This document shows positions 8,437-16,959 of a stretch of DNA of 64,000 nucleotides, in pieces. The notes beneath the pieces were generated by a model. It saw only the letters and a program-made list of their open reading frames with translations. It was not told the origin of the DNA and made no database searches. The stretch comes from Exiguobacterium sp. Helios (GTDB lineage: Bacteria > Bacillota > Bacilli > Exiguobacteriales > Exiguobacteriaceae). Position numbers and translations under genes: made by a program. Position 1 is the first letter of the stretch; each line of letters opens with the position of its first letter. Location: assembly GCF_014524545.1 (NCBI RefSeq), contig NZ_CP053557.1, positions 1,761,501 through 1,825,500 on the forward strand, given 5' to 3'.

Positions 8437-8445
8437 TGGTATAGT
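8437..8445 (+). promoter_or_regulatory. Extended -10 promoter for the Nudix operon
   Basis: TGGTATAGT matches an extended -10 (TGn followed by TATAGT), about 44 nt before the chosen ATG. The -35 region is poor, as expected for extended -10 promoters. Confidence 0.5.
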
Positions 8446-8488
8446 AGATAAGTTAAAAAATACCATCTATTGACTTGGGGGGATGAGC

Positions 8489-8926
8489 ATGACGCGCCAA
8501 AAAAATATCGTCTATAACGTCTTGTTAAACGAGGCACGGGATCAGGTCCTGATGGTCAAAAACATTGGACCGTCGTATTCGTATTACACGTTGCCGGGGG
8601 GGACGGTCGAAGCGGGAGAGACGTTGCCGGAAGCAGCAGTCCGGGAAGCGAAAGAAGAGACTGGTTATGACGTCGCAGTCGGGGAACTGTTGCACGTCAG
8701 CGAAGCCTTTTTTCCGCAAGTCGATGAACATTGTCTGTTCTTCTTTTTCCAGTCCGAAATTCGCGGGGGCGAACTTGGCACGATTTTCCCCGATGAAATC
8801 GAGGAGATTTCGTGGGTCACGATTGCTGAGGCCGTTCAGTTCATGAATCTGTCAAAAGAATACGAACAGATTCTGACGACGCAACAGACGGTCCCGTATG
8901 TCTTCAACGGACAAATCACCCATTGA
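8489..8926 (+). CDS. Nudix hydrolase
   Basis: 145 aa with a complete Nudix box GGTVEAGETLPEAAVREAKE followed by ETG (residues about 37-59), so the Mg-binding REAKEE glutamates are present. Members cleave nucleoside diphosphates linked to another moiety; the C-terminal half sets specificity and is not informative here. I prefer ATG 8489: GGGGGG at 8477-8482 directly abuts ATG 8483 but is well spaced for 8489. The stop overlaps the region just before the next GNAT gene, suggesting an operon. Confidence 0.85.
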   Translation: MTRQKNIVYNVLLNEARDQVLMVKNIGPSYSYYTLPGGTVEAGETLPEAAVREAKEETGYDVAVGELLHVSEAFFPQVDEHCLFFFFQSEIRGGELGTIFPDEIEEISWVTIAEAVQFMNLSKEYEQILTTQQTVPYVFNGQITH

Positions 8927-8940
8927 GTGGAGGGACACGC

Positions 8941-9405
8941 ATGCAGATTGTCGAAACAACGGATCTCGATATACTGGCCCGGCTGAACCGCTACGTCCAT
9001 GAGCCGCATGTCGCGCAGCAGCCGGACTTCTTTAAACCGTATGACTTTGCGATGGTCCGGGCGTTTTTTGCGAAAATCGTCGGAACCGGCAGTCATCAGT
9101 TTTTGATTGCCGAACTCGACGGCGAAGCAATCGGCTACGTCTGGATCGAATATCTCCGGCGTCCGGAAAGTGCCTTTCATTTTGCCAATTCGAAAGCCCG
9201 CGTCCATCATCTCTGTATCGTCGATGATAAACAGCAGCAGGGTTTCGGCCGTCAGTTGTTACTTGAAGTCGAGCGCCGGGCACTCGAACAGGACATACAT
9301 AAAATCGACCTCGACTACTGGATGAGCAACGACGGGGTCGATGTCTTCTACGAACGGCTTGGCTTTGAAAAGATGCGCCAAGTCGTCGTAAAATCATTGC
9401 ATTAA
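8941..9405 (+). CDS. GNAT acetyltransferase
   Basis: 154 aa from ATG 8941, which has GTGGAGGG 6-12 nt upstream; an earlier frame start at 8923 lies inside the preceding gene and lacks that spacing. Motif A is VHHLCIVDDKQQQGFGRQLL, and the C-terminal VDVFYERLGFEK is motif B. It is the second gene of a Nudix-GNAT-small-membrane-protein unit. The pairing of a Nudix enzyme with a GNAT suggests a metabolite detoxification or salvage role, which is inference. Confidence 0.85.
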   Translation: MQIVETTDLDILARLNRYVHEPHVAQQPDFFKPYDFAMVRAFFAKIVGTGSHQFLIAELDGEAIGYVWIEYLRRPESAFHFANSKARVHHLCIVDDKQQQGFGRQLLLEVERRALEQDIHKIDLDYWMSNDGVDVFYERLGFEKMRQVVVKSLH

Positions 9406-9422
9406 GAAAGAGGGAAGTACGA

Positions 9423-9539
9423 ATGGATTATACAGACTTGAATTTTATCTTTGGACTGTTGCATTTGTTTGTTCAGTTCATGGCCGTCCCGGCAGCTATC
9501 TACGCGCTGTATTTGTTACGCAAAATTGCCAATAAATAA
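9423..9539 (+). CDS. 38-aa single-TM small membrane protein
   Basis: A short ORF starting ATG at 9423 with Shine-Dalgarno GAGGGAAG 5 nt upstream and stop TAA at 9537-9539. The product starts MDYTDLNFIFGLLHLF and is one continuous hydrophobic helix (residues 7-31) ended by the positively charged LLRKIANK. It follows the GNAT gene by 17 bp and precedes a clean terminator, which argues for a real last gene of the operon. Confidence 0.65.
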   Translation: MDYTDLNFIFGLLHLFVQFMAVPAAIYALYLLRKIANK

Positions 9540-9542
9540 GCG

Positions 9543-9576
9543 ACACCTTGTTTCCTCGACGGAGACAAGGTGTTTT
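9543..9576 (+). terminator. Intrinsic terminator
   Basis: ACACCTTGTTTCC pairs with GGAGACAAGGTGT around a CGAC loop (one mismatch or bulge), followed by TTTTGT. It closes the Nudix operon. Confidence 0.75.
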
Positions 9577-9653
9577 GTATTATATCCATTAAAAACAGGG
9601 TACTTAAATAATGAACGACGTCTCAAGAAAGCCTTGGAACTAGGAGGGATCAG

Positions 9654-10028
9654 ATGTTATTTTTATTCATCGGTTATTACGATGCAGAAAAGATGAATCA
9701 GTCCTCGCAGCAAGAGCTCGATGCCGTCATGGAACGCTGTAATGTACCGTTGGAAGATTTTTTTACAAAAACGAACGTCTTGTATGAGTGGCATCCGGGA
9801 GCGGAGACGAAACGGGCCCGGCTCCTCGACGGACAGATTCAGCATCAAGACGGACCGGACCCGGATAAAACGGAGCAGATCGGCAGTTTGGTCGTCTTTG
9901 AAGCGGTTGATTTGGAACAGGCGGTCGACTTGGCATTACTTCATCCAACGACCCAGTTACCGGAAGCACAGAAGTACGGCTGGCGGATGGAAGTGCGACC
10001 GCTGATTGATCCAAAAGAAGCAGAATAA
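9654..10028 (+). CDS. YCII/DGPF-domain-like protein
   Basis: 124 aa. The central GSLVVFEAVDLEQAVDLALLHP resembles the YCII-related fold, in which a strand and helix frame a small dimeric alpha/beta barrel. The N-terminus begins MLFLFIGYYDAEKMN. Enzymatic function is unproven for most members. The ribosome site is TAGGAGGGATC. The gene stands alone between two terminators. Confidence 0.6.
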   Translation: MLFLFIGYYDAEKMNQSSQQELDAVMERCNVPLEDFFTKTNVLYEWHPGAETKRARLLDGQIQHQDGPDPDKTEQIGSLVVFEAVDLEQAVDLALLHPTTQLPEAQKYGWRMEVRPLIDPKEAE

Positions 10029-10040
10029 GACGTTCATCAC

Positions 10041-10073
10041 CATACAACGTATCGATGCGTTGTATGTTTTTGT
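10041..10073 (+). terminator. Intrinsic terminator
   Basis: CATACAACG and CGTTGTATG form a perfect 9-bp stem with an 8-nt loop, followed by TTTTTGT. Confidence 0.8.
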
Positions 10074-10136
10074 GTTTTTCGGGTATACCTGTTTCATAGC
10101 GGATCAAAAGAAACCAGAAAGTCAGGTGAAGCAGAC

Positions 10137-10835
10137 GTGTCGATCATTACCTTTGAAGACGTGCAGTACAAACATATACTCCGTGGCATCACGGGAGGAT
10201 TCACGGAAGGCAAAATCACGACGCTCGTCGGACCAAGCGGTGCCGGCAAATCGACGTGCTTAAAACAAATCAACGGATTGATTTCCCCGGACAGCGGTCG
10301 GATTCGTTACCGCGGCGAGGACTTGGAACAGATGAACCTCGTCGAACTGCGGAAACAGATCGGGATGGCGTTCCAAAGTGCGCCGATGCTGCCGGGGTCC
10401 GTCATGGATAATCTCAGTTTGCCGAAAACAATTTTTCACGAGACATTGGCACCGGACGAAGCGAAGCGACTGCTGGAACAAGTCGATCTGCATGTCGACT
10501 TGAAGCAGCCGGTCAAAGAACTGTCGGGCGGTGAACGGAGCCGGCTCGCGATTGCCCGGACGCTCGTCAATCAACCGGATGTCTTGTTGCTCGACGAAAT
10601 CACGGCCAGTCTTGATTTTCGGATGGTCAAGGAAATCGAACAGCTGATTCAGCGCCTGCAACGCGAGCTTCAGGTGACCGTCATCTGGATCACGCATGAT
10701 CTCGATCAGGCACGCCGGGTCAGTGAAGAAGTCTGGTTCTTAAAAGACGGTCAATTGCTCGAGCAGGGGGACGTCTCGTTGCTTGAGCCGGACGGAACAC
10801 GCCCGGACATCGAAGCGTTCTTGAAGGGGGAATAG
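10137..10835 (+). CDS. fetA: Iron export ABC transporter ATPase (FetA/YbbL-like)
   Basis: 232 aa from a GTG start with AGGTGA 9 nt upstream. Walker A is GPSGAGKST (residues 32-40), the Q-loop MAFQS, the signature LSGGERSRLAIA, Walker B VLLLDE, and the H-loop THD. The following gene is a UPF0014 permease, the FetAB arrangement known to export iron and protect against peroxide stress in enterobacteria; B. subtilis has an equivalent pair. Assignment rests on the partner gene. The stop is TAG, two bases before the permease ATG. Confidence 0.85.
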   Translation: MSIITFEDVQYKHILRGITGGFTEGKITTLVGPSGAGKSTCLKQINGLISPDSGRIRYRGEDLEQMNLVELRKQIGMAFQSAPMLPGSVMDNLSLPKTIFHETLAPDEAKRLLEQVDLHVDLKQPVKELSGGERSRLAIARTLVNQPDVLLLDEITASLDFRMVKEIEQLIQRLQRELQVTVIWITHDLDQARRVSEEVWFLKDGQLLEQGDVSLLEPDGTRPDIEAFLKGE

Positions 10836-10837
10836 TT

Positions 10838-11611
10838 ATGAGTTACGTCCAACTGGCGACGTCGCTGATTTTCATTGCGATTCCGCTGATTCTGGCCTTT
10901 ACGCTGAAGCTCGGTCTCGAAAAAGACATCCTGATCGCGACCGTCCGCTCGATCATTCAACTGCTGATCATCGGCTATATCCTGACGTTTGTGTTTGAGA
11001 GCGATAGTCCGATCTACATCCTGCTGATGATTCTCTTGATGATCGGCGCGGCGACACTTAACGTGATCCGTAAAGGTGACGGGATTCCCGGCATTCAGTG
11101 GATTGTCCTCGCGACCTTGGTCTCGGTCGAAGTGTTGACGATGGGACTGATGCTCGGACTGAACATCATTCCGTTTGAAGCCCAGCAAGTCATTCCAATC
11201 AGCGGGATGGTCATCGGAAACTGTATGATTCTGTCGCTGTTGTTCTTGAACAAGTTCAAGGATGAAGTTGAACGCAGCGACGAAGTGATCGAATTGATTT
11301 TATCCCTCGGCGGTGATACGAAAACGGCGATTGATACGAGTCTCAAAAGTGCCATCCGGACGAGTATGATTCCGACGATTGAGGCGCAGAAGACGATGGG
11401 ACTCGTTCAGCTGCCAGGAATGATGAGTGGACTGATCATCGGCGGGGCCGATCCGATGGAAGCCGTCCTGTATCAGCTGCTGATTTTATTCCTGTTGCTG
11501 ACGACAGCAGCGACGTCGGCTGTCCTCGTCGGTTACATGTCGTACCGGAAACTGTTTAATCAGAAATCCCAGTTCATCGGTCTGACGTACCGAAAAAACA
11601 AGCGGAACTAA
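10838..11611 (+). CDS. fetB: Iron export permease, UPF0014 (FetB/YbbM-like)
   Basis: 257 aa with about seven helices. Family-typical segments are ATVRSIIQLLIIGYIL, QVIPISGMVIGNCM, and SMIPTIEAQKTMGLVQLPGMM followed by GLIIGGADP. It pairs with the upstream ATPase, with the start only 2 nt after its stop. Predicted role: ATP-driven export of iron or a related metal across the cytoplasmic membrane. Confidence 0.88.
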   Translation: MSYVQLATSLIFIAIPLILAFTLKLGLEKDILIATVRSIIQLLIIGYILTFVFESDSPIYILLMILLMIGAATLNVIRKGDGIPGIQWIVLATLVSVEVLTMGLMLGLNIIPFEAQQVIPISGMVIGNCMILSLLFLNKFKDEVERSDEVIELILSLGGDTKTAIDTSLKSAIRTSMIPTIEAQKTMGLVQLPGMMSGLIIGGADPMEAVLYQLLILFLLLTTAATSAVLVGYMSYRKLFNQKSQFIGLTYRKNKRN

Positions 11612-11622
11612 TCTGTATCCTC

Positions 11623-11656
11623 AAACAGCCTCTGAGACGCTCAGCGGGCTGTTTTT
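11623..11656 (+). terminator. Intrinsic terminator after the FetAB-like operon
   Basis: AAACAGCC and GGGCTGTTT flank an internal TGAG/CTCA stem, followed by a T-run. Confidence 0.75.
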
Positions 11657-11694
11657 GGTTTTGGAAAATATTAGTTTGAAGATGTCGTCTTGTG

Positions 11695-11700
11695 TATAAT
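11695..11700 (+). promoter_or_regulatory. Putative -10 box of the ABC/FtsX operon
   Basis: A perfect TATAAT lies 38 bp before the ATG of the ATPase. The -35 is not convincing (TTGAAG lies too close), so an activator may be involved. Confidence 0.4.
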
Positions 11701-11737
11701 GGTAAATGGAATTAAATTGTAAAATAGAGGTGTTGGA

Positions 11738-12481
11738 ATGACCAGCTTATTACAGATCGAACGATTGACGAAGACATACATACGAGGAACCGAAACAATT
11801 CATGCACTGGACGACGTCTCGTTTTCGATGCAGGAAGGGGAATTTATTGCCATCATGGGAACGAGCGGATCCGGAAAAAGCACCTTGCTGAACATTCTCG
11901 GGGCACTCGATCAGCCGACCGGCGGGACACTGCGGCTGCGGGACGAACCGCAACGCGATATCTTTACCGAGCCGGCAGCGACGTTATACCGCCAACAAAA
12001 TATCGGATTCATTTTTCAATCGTTTCATCTGCTCGACGATTTGACGGTTTCGGAAAATATCGCCTTGCCGTTGATGCTCAAAGGAGTGGACGCAACGACT
12101 ATCCGGAAACGGACAGATCATCTGCTGGAGCACGTTGGTCTGTCACGGTGGGCGAAACACCGGCCGACCGAGTTGTCAGGCGGACAACAGCAACGCGTGG
12201 CAATTGCCAGGGCTTTGATTGCCGAGCCGCCAATCATTTTAGCAGATGAACCGACCGGTAATCTCGATTTCCGGACATCAACAGACATCATGACATTGCT
12301 GAAAGCCTTGAACAAAGACCAACAGACCAGCATCCTGCTCGTCACGCATGATGCGCAAGTTGCGTCTTACGCCGATCGGATCCTCTACTTCCACGACGGA
12401 CGTATCGTGGCCGATCAACCGTCGACTGGAGAACTTGGCCCGATCATGGAGACGTTTGAGCGTTACGTGAGGTCGGTATGA
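11738..12481 (+). CDS. MacB/LolD-type ABC transporter ATPase
   Basis: 247 aa. Walker A GTSGSGKST (residues 41-49), Q-loop FIFQS, signature [16 protein letters not shown], Walker [13 protein letters not shown], and H-loop LVTHD. The DEPTGNLD form is characteristic of the type VII (MacB/LolD/BceA) group, which powers mechanotransmission through FtsX-like permeases. Its stop overlaps the permease start as ATGA, so the two are one operon. Confidence 0.9.
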   Translation: MTSLLQIERLTKTYIRGTETIHALDDVSFSMQEGEFIAIMGTSGSGKSTLLNILGALDQPTGGTLRLRDEPQRDIFTEPAATLYRQQNIGFIFQSFHLLDDLTVSENIALPLMLKGVDATTIRKRTDHLLEHVGLSRWAKHRPTELSGGQQQRVAIARALIAEPPIILADEPTGNLDFRTSTDIMTLLKALNKDQQTSILLVTHDAQVASYADRILYFHDGRIVADQPSTGELGPIMETFERYVRSV

Positions 12482-14946
12482 AGCAGGAAAAACGGCATTT
12501 GTTCCGGTTGGCCCTGAAATTATACCGGAAAAGCCCGATGATCCTGCTGACGTCGATCGGAAGCGTCATGATTTCGATTTTGCTTGTCCTGTCGATGGTA
12601 TTATTCGTCTCGCAAAGCCAGGCGTCCGTTCAAGCGGATATCGAGCGGCTCTATGGCAAGATGGATTTATCGGTCGGCTATCAAGATAAACGGACGGAAG
12701 TGATTGATCAATCCTTCCTCGACCGCTTAACGCAGGACAAACAGACCAGGCAGCTCTCACCGGTGTTGATTACTAATCTGACCGTGACTGGTCAAACGAC
12801 AGCCGATGTGTATACGATCGGGATAAAAAACGATTCACTTGCGAAAAGCCGCTATCACATCAAACGATCCATCGACCGCGGTGATCTCATTCTGAATGCG
12901 GGATTAGCCGATGCATTTGAGGTAAAAGTCGGACAGGAACTGACCGTTTCAGGTTCTAAGTACGAGGTGATTGAGATTTTGCCGGATGCTGCGGCAAGCG
13001 GGGCGGCACCGGATACGCTTGTAATGAACTATGACGATTTGACACAGCTGAATGCCGGTGTCAGTCAGAAGAAGCGTGCGACGTATGTATTGGTTCAATT
13101 AAAACCGGATGCGGACGTCGTAGACTATGCCGACCGTTTAACTCAAAAAGTCCCGGGATTACGCGTGGATCTCGCAGAAACGGCCGCTTCTGACGTTAAC
13201 GGTGTTTCGGCGATGCAGGTCTATGTCGCCATCATTGCCGGATTGATTTTAATCGTCTCCGCCTTTATCCTGATGACGAATTTTGATGTCTTTCTCCGCA
13301 AACACCGCTATCAATTCGCCATCATGCGAACGCTTGGAGCGACGACGCGGCAATTGTTCCAAATCTTCATGATCCAGTCGAGTCTGATTGTCTGTGCCGG
13401 AGCATTGATGGCTTTTTTATTAAGCGGGTTATTTTACAGAACGCTGCAGGAGCAGTGGCGGGAATTGTTTGCACTCAAGGGGACGGTGATTGCCTTTAAC
13501 TGGCAGCTGGCCGGTCTCGTCACGGTCGGCAGCAGTCTGTTGATTCTGTTGTTGCTGAGTGGTTCCGCATACCGCAACCGACGGATTCTGCCGATTCACG
13601 TCATGCGTCAAAACCATGCCGGACCTAAAGTGTCGCGGCTTCGGGAACGGATGGCCAAGACGTTCGCGGCTCTTACTGTCGGTGCATTGTTATATGCGAC
13701 GATTCTCGCACAAACCGAGAATCACCGGGCCGGCGGTTATCTCGGATCGACCATCAGTTTTCTCGTGCTGATGTACAGCGCAACGCCCTTATTGCTTCAA
13801 CAGCTATTGGTTCGGATTGAGCCGTTGCTTCAAAAAGTAGCCGGGCCGACGACGTTTGTGGCGGTTCGGAGTGTATTACCGCAACTGCGTAAAAATGCGT
13901 TACTGATGCTGATTGTGCAGATTTTACTCGTCGTCGTTGTGCTAGGTTCGACGTTCCTCGAGACGATCAAACAACATGAGCTGACCTATCTGAAAGAACA
14001 GTATCCGACAGAACTTGTTCTGAAAAGCCGCTTGATTGAAGGGACAAAAGCTGATCCGCTAGAACTGACACAGACGATTGAAAAAGAACTGCCGAAAGTA
14101 AAAAGTACGTTCGTTTCACCGGCGAGTGGACTTGAAATTCTCAAGTCTGATCACACGATCACCTTAGATTATGCATTGACAGACCTTGAAAAACTTGATG
14201 CAATTGGGAAACCCGTTCGCTCTTTAAAAAACGATCAATTCATCGTCTCTAAAGCATTTGCGCAAGCGAATGCGTTGGAAGTTGGTGACCGTCTTGAGGT
14301 GGGGCGTTTTATAGATGGAGAAACGGGAACCGTCTCGATTGGTCAATTTGAAGTCGGACAGATTGACCCGGACTTACCAACGGACGCCTGGTTTGACTGG
14401 CGGTCGTCGATCCGTACTTCTGAAGATCGGATTGGTGCACTGTATATCGATGCAACCGACACGGAGCAGATACAGGGCATGTTGCAGGAACTGACGACTC
14501 GTTATCCGACGCTCCAGTTGAACCGGTATGAGACGTCCGTCAACCTAGCGAATCAGCAACTGCAAGAAAGATGGATTGTCTTCATCGTTGCGCTGGCTGT
14601 AATGAGTGTATCCGTCTGGTTTGGTCTCGCCAATTCGTTATTGAATTATTTGGCGACGAAACGACGCGAGTATGCGTTACTCCGGACGTTGGTCTTGACC
14701 CGGTCGTCCCTCCGGCGTTTGATTTTGATTCAAATGCTGATTTTCATCGGTAGCGGCATTGGATTCGGACTCGTCACCGGGATTGGAACCACCTTCCTGA
14801 TCTCACGCGTCGATCGCGGAAACATCGCACTGGACTTGACGAGTATCAGCATGACGGTTACCGGACTTGTCGTGTTAGTGTTCGGACTGATCTGGTTCAC
14901 GACAAGACAGAAACAGGAAAATCTGGTCGAAGAATTGAATCAGTGA
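12478..14946 (+). CDS. FtsX-like ABC permease, large (822 aa)
   Basis: Two FtsX repeats separated by large extracytoplasmic domains: a first helix at residues 22-45, an external domain up to about 240, three helices from 248 to 365 (including FAIMRTLGATTRQLFQIFMI, the FtsX core), more helices near 390-450 and 475-495, a second external domain of about 190 residues, and a final three-helix core (EYALLRTLVLTRSSLRRLIL). This architecture fits export or sensing of lipids or peptides. No two-component system is adjacent, unlike BceAB modules. Confidence 0.85.
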   Translation: MKQEKRHLFRLALKLYRKSPMILLTSIGSVMISILLVLSMVLFVSQSQASVQADIERLYGKMDLSVGYQDKRTEVIDQSFLDRLTQDKQTRQLSPVLITNLTVTGQTTADVYTIGIKNDSLAKSRYHIKRSIDRGDLILNAGLADAFEVKVGQELTVSGSKYEVIEILPDAAASGAAPDTLVMNYDDLTQLNAGVSQKKRATYVLVQLKPDADVVDYADRLTQKVPGLRVDLAETAASDVNGVSAMQVYVAIIAGLILIVSAFILMTNFDVFLRKHRYQFAIMRTLGATTRQLFQIFMIQSSLIVCAGALMAFLLSGLFYRTLQEQWRELFALKGTVIAFNWQLAGLVTVGSSLLILLLLSGSAYRNRRILPIHVMRQNHAGPKVSRLRERMAKTFAALTVGALLYATILAQTENHRAGGYLGSTISFLVLMYSATPLLLQQLLVRIEPLLQKVAGPTTFVAVRSVLPQLRKNALLMLIVQILLVVVVLGSTFLETIKQHELTYLKEQYPTELVLKSRLIEGTKADPLELTQTIEKELPKVKSTFVSPASGLEILKSDHTITLDYALTDLEKLDAIGKPVRSLKNDQFIVSKAFAQANALEVGDRLEVGRFIDGETGTVSIGQFEVGQIDPDLPTDAWFDWRSSIRTSEDRIGALYIDATDTEQIQGMLQELTTRYPTLQLNRYETSVNLANQQLQERWIVFIVALAVMSVSVWFGLANSLLNYLATKRREYALLRTLVLTRSSLRRLILIQMLIFIGSGIGFGLVTGIGTTFLISRVDRGNIALDLTSISMTVTGLVVLVFGLIWFTTRQKQENLVEELNQ

Positions 14947-14952
14947 CGACAA

Positions 14953-15002
14953 AAACCGTGAACCCGATTCCTGAAAGAGGAATGGATTCACGGCTTTTTT
15001 TT
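14953..15002. terminator. Intrinsic terminator, bidirectional
   Basis: AAACCGTGAA and ATTCACGGCTTT frame a second pairing segment ATTCCT/AGGAAT with a GAAAG loop; a run of eight T follows. The stem includes the stop codon of the convergent small gene at 14988. Confidence 0.8.
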
Positions 15003-15176
15003 GTTCTGCGAAGTTTTCAGCAAACGGACGAAAAAGAAGAATGCGACCAGCACAAGTAGAATATTTGTTACGAGCGTCAATCGCGGCAGATCGAGGACGG
15101 TGGTGTTCAGCAGGCTGACGAGAATCAATCCCGCCAATAACAAGCGAAACACTAAAGGAACAGTGCGAGAAGACAA
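14988..15176 (-). CDS. 62-aa two-TM small membrane protein (TTG start)
   Basis: A longer reading frame exists, but a strong GGAGG(T) lies 6 nt before TTG at 15176, and only the part after it is protein-like. The product has two hydrophobic helices (residues 6-23 and 33-52) linked by TTVLDLPRLTLV, and a basic tail KTSQNKKKP. It is divergent from the exported protein at 15281. Function unknown. Confidence 0.6.
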   Translation of the reverse strand: MSSRTVPLVFRLLLAGLILVSLLNTTVLDLPRLTLVTNILLVLVAFFFFVRLLKTSQNKKKP

Positions 15177-15280
15177 ATGAAGACCTCCTTTCTCCTCCTG
15201 CTTTTCTTCAATAAGCAGGAGGTCTGGAATGAACAGCGAATTCTGTCTAAAGAGAACAAAACGGAAACGGGGCGTTCGAA

Positions 15281-15601
15281 ATGCGAAAGACGGTACTGGC
15301 ACTACTCTTATTAGGAATGATTGGCGGCATCGGTTGGTTTTTTCTTGAGCAGGAACAGGATGAGACGTTTGAACAAATCGTGCGTGCCCGGGTGACGAAA
15401 CATGTCGCCGAGCAATATGGCAAAGAGACGATCGTTGCGGTCCGGTCTGCTTATGACAAGACGGCATCTACGAAAGAAGCCCGGCATCAGGTTGCCGTCC
15501 AGCTGAACACCGATCCACGCGGTGAATACCAGGTCTTTCGACTGGCGAAGCAGCAGGTCGTCTTCATTGGACGCACCTGCTCCTTACCGGAACGAAAATG
15601 A
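15281..15601 (+). CDS. Exported or membrane-anchored hypothetical protein
   Basis: 106 aa: MRKTVLALLLLGMIGGIG is a signal or anchor helix, followed by a charged domain of about 85 residues (VTKHVAEQYGKETIVAVRSA, then QVAVQLNTDPRGEYQVF). No lipobox. The ribosome site is weak. No family is recognised. The domain has the size of the small secreted stress proteins common in Bacillales. Confidence 0.55.
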   Translation: MRKTVLALLLLGMIGGIGWFFLEQEQDETFEQIVRARVTKHVAEQYGKETIVAVRSAYDKTASTKEARHQVAVQLNTDPRGEYQVFRLAKQQVVFIGRTCSLPERK

Positions 15602-15611
15602 ACCGTACGCG

Positions 15612-15959
15612 TCAATCCTCCTGCATCCGTAAACGGAGGTAGGAGACAAGCGTCGGCACAGCGATCGCTAAAGCGACAGCCGTTGCGAGCAGGATGGGTA
15701 CGGTATCGAGCGCAATGTACGAGACGAAGGCTGCTACAATCAGTCCGGTTCGAAGGACATTCAATCGAAATGGTGCAGTTGGAACATCCTGATCAGGTAC
15801 GATATACGACATCCGGTACTGAAAGTAGAAGTGGATCAACAGTCCAAGTTGGATGACCAGCAGAAAAGTCGAATCGGATTGTTCGAAAAAGATGGCGTAA
15901 ATCGTCATCATCATGACGAGCAGATACAAACTGGTCGCTAAAAACAGACGTTTCTTCAA
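15612..15959 (-). CDS. Four-TM hypothetical membrane protein
   Basis: 115 aa with helices near residues 5-24, 32-48, 70-86 and 88-106, connected by short loops (MSYIVPDQDVPTAPFRLN). The Shine-Dalgarno sequence GGGAGGACC is well placed before the ATG. Family unknown. The gene is convergent with the 15281 gene without an obvious terminator. Confidence 0.65.
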   Translation of the reverse strand: MKKRLFLATSLYLLVMMMTIYAIFFEQSDSTFLLVIQLGLLIHFYFQYRMSYIVPDQDVPTAPFRLNVLRTGLIVAAFVSYIALDTVPILLATAVALAIAVPTLVSYLRLRMQED

Positions 15960-16074
15960 AACAGGTCCTCCCTTTGGTTCTATAGATTATTCATAATATA
16001 CGTCTGTTCCACCTAAATGTTCCCAGGAGTCTCGAATTAAATAGTCCGTCATTAGATATAATGAGGAGAGAACA

Positions 16075-16377
16075 ATGTATTACGGATTACTCACGAAGTT
16101 CACGACACAATTAGGCGCGGGAAACCGATTGGCGGAATTGCTGTTAGAAGCCGCTTCGTCACTTGAGCATGTGACAGATTGCCGGCAGTATGTCGTCAGT
16201 ATGAATGATGAACCTGATACCGTGATGGTCCGGGAGATATGGACGGATCAAGCGGCACATATGGCATCCTTACAGTTGCCAGCGACACAAAAATTGATTG
16301 AACAAGCGCGACCGATTCTGTTACATGTCGAACGGGTGCTTGAAGATCAGCCGCACGGGGGAAAGGGACTAAAATAA
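16075..16377 (+). CDS. ABM-domain (quinol monooxygenase-like) protein
   Basis: 100 aa forming a ferredoxin-like alpha+beta domain. The N-terminal MYYGLLTKFTTQLGAGNRLA helix, the CRQYVVSMNDEPDTVMVREI strand pair and the WTDQAAHMASL helix match the antibiotic-biosynthesis-monooxygenase family. Such proteins work as dimers and oxidise quinols or degrade haem, but many have no known activity. GAGGAGAG precedes the ATG. Confidence 0.7.
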   Translation: MYYGLLTKFTTQLGAGNRLAELLLEAASSLEHVTDCRQYVVSMNDEPDTVMVREIWTDQAAHMASLQLPATQKLIEQARPILLHVERVLEDQPHGGKGLK

Positions 16378-16438
16378 CCTTTCCAAAAAGAGGGAACTTC
16401 TATAGGCAGAACGCGTATTACCGTAATGAGGTGAGAAG

Positions 16439-16888
16439 ATGAACAAACAAGAACGGATCCAGACCATACAAACCATTCGCAAGCGGATGAAACCAGTGCG
16501 AATGGTATCTGCCTGCTTTGCGGCGATTGGATTCCTGATCCTATTTTTAACCGATCAGCCTATATGGTCGATTTTTCTGATCGTTTTCGCTTTGATTCTT
16601 TTCGGAATATCTTCACGAAAAGAGGGTCTCGAAATCTGTCGGATAACAAACATGAAACAAGCCAAACGGTGGATTCAACTGAGTTATGTTGCTAGTTTTG
16701 TCCTTATAAGTATAGCGATGACTCTTATCACGATCCCTCATGTGGCGGATGTTTCCGATTCGCACATGTTCTATTGGTATTTGGCTAGTTCGGTAATAAT
16801 CATAATGATAGTCGCCGTCGAAACCAACTTAGATCACCGTGTTAGACAAGCCGACCCGGAACAGCCGTTAAGCAACGAATACCGGTAA
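16439..16888 (+). CDS. Four-TM membrane protein, paralogue of the 19529 gene
   Basis: 149 aa. It opens with an amphipathic stretch (MNKQERIQTIQTIRKRMKPV), then helices near residues 22-38, 43-57, 76-94 and 105-123, ending in DPEQPLSNE. The 19529 protein has the same plan: KNKQERTQFIQEAKRHLVK at the start and DPEHPTKKE at the end. The two paralogues are now separated by the IS element and a DMT-type exporter. Function unknown. Confidence 0.7.
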   Translation: MNKQERIQTIQTIRKRMKPVRMVSACFAAIGFLILFLTDQPIWSIFLIVFALILFGISSRKEGLEICRITNMKQAKRWIQLSYVASFVLISIAMTLITIPHVADVSDSHMFYWYLASSVIIIMIVAVETNLDHRVRQADPEQPLSNEYR

Positions 16889-16905
16889 TGAAATTTCTTT
16901 GTTGC

Positions 16906-16917
16906 AAAAAGCATCCG
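16906..16917 (+). terminator. Left arm of a terminator split by the IS element
   Basis: AAAAAGCATCCG here is perfectly complementary to CGGATGCTTTTT at 18366-18377. Without the insertion the two would form a 12-bp stem with loop CGATATC (counting the target triplet once), followed by a T-rich 3' arm, 18 nt after the stop of the 16439 gene. Confidence 0.8.
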
Positions 16918-16919
16918 CG

Positions 16920-16922
16920 ATA
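16920..16922 (+). repeat. 3-bp target-site duplication, left copy (ATA)
   Basis: ATA immediately outside the left end of the IS matches ATA at 18361-18363 outside the right end; 3-4 bp duplications are usual for the IS150 group. Confidence 0.75.
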
Positions 16923-16947
16923 TGAACTGAACCAAAAAAGTTAGACA
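16923..16947 (+). repeat. IS left inverted repeat
   Basis: TGAACTGAACCAAAAAAGTT then AGACA. Matches the complement of the right end at most positions; the outer seven bases are identical. Confidence 0.8.
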
Positions 16948-16959
16948 ATAAATAATTCG

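Noticed and set aside
10137-15002. Bacitracin-type resistance module (BceRS-BceAB)
   Set aside because: The FtsX permease and ATPase fit that transporter class, but no histidine kinase or response regulator is adjacent.
16057-16062. TATAAT just before the ABM gene as its -10
   Set aside because: A transcript starting from it would begin at or after the ribosome site, so it cannot drive the usual translation of this gene.
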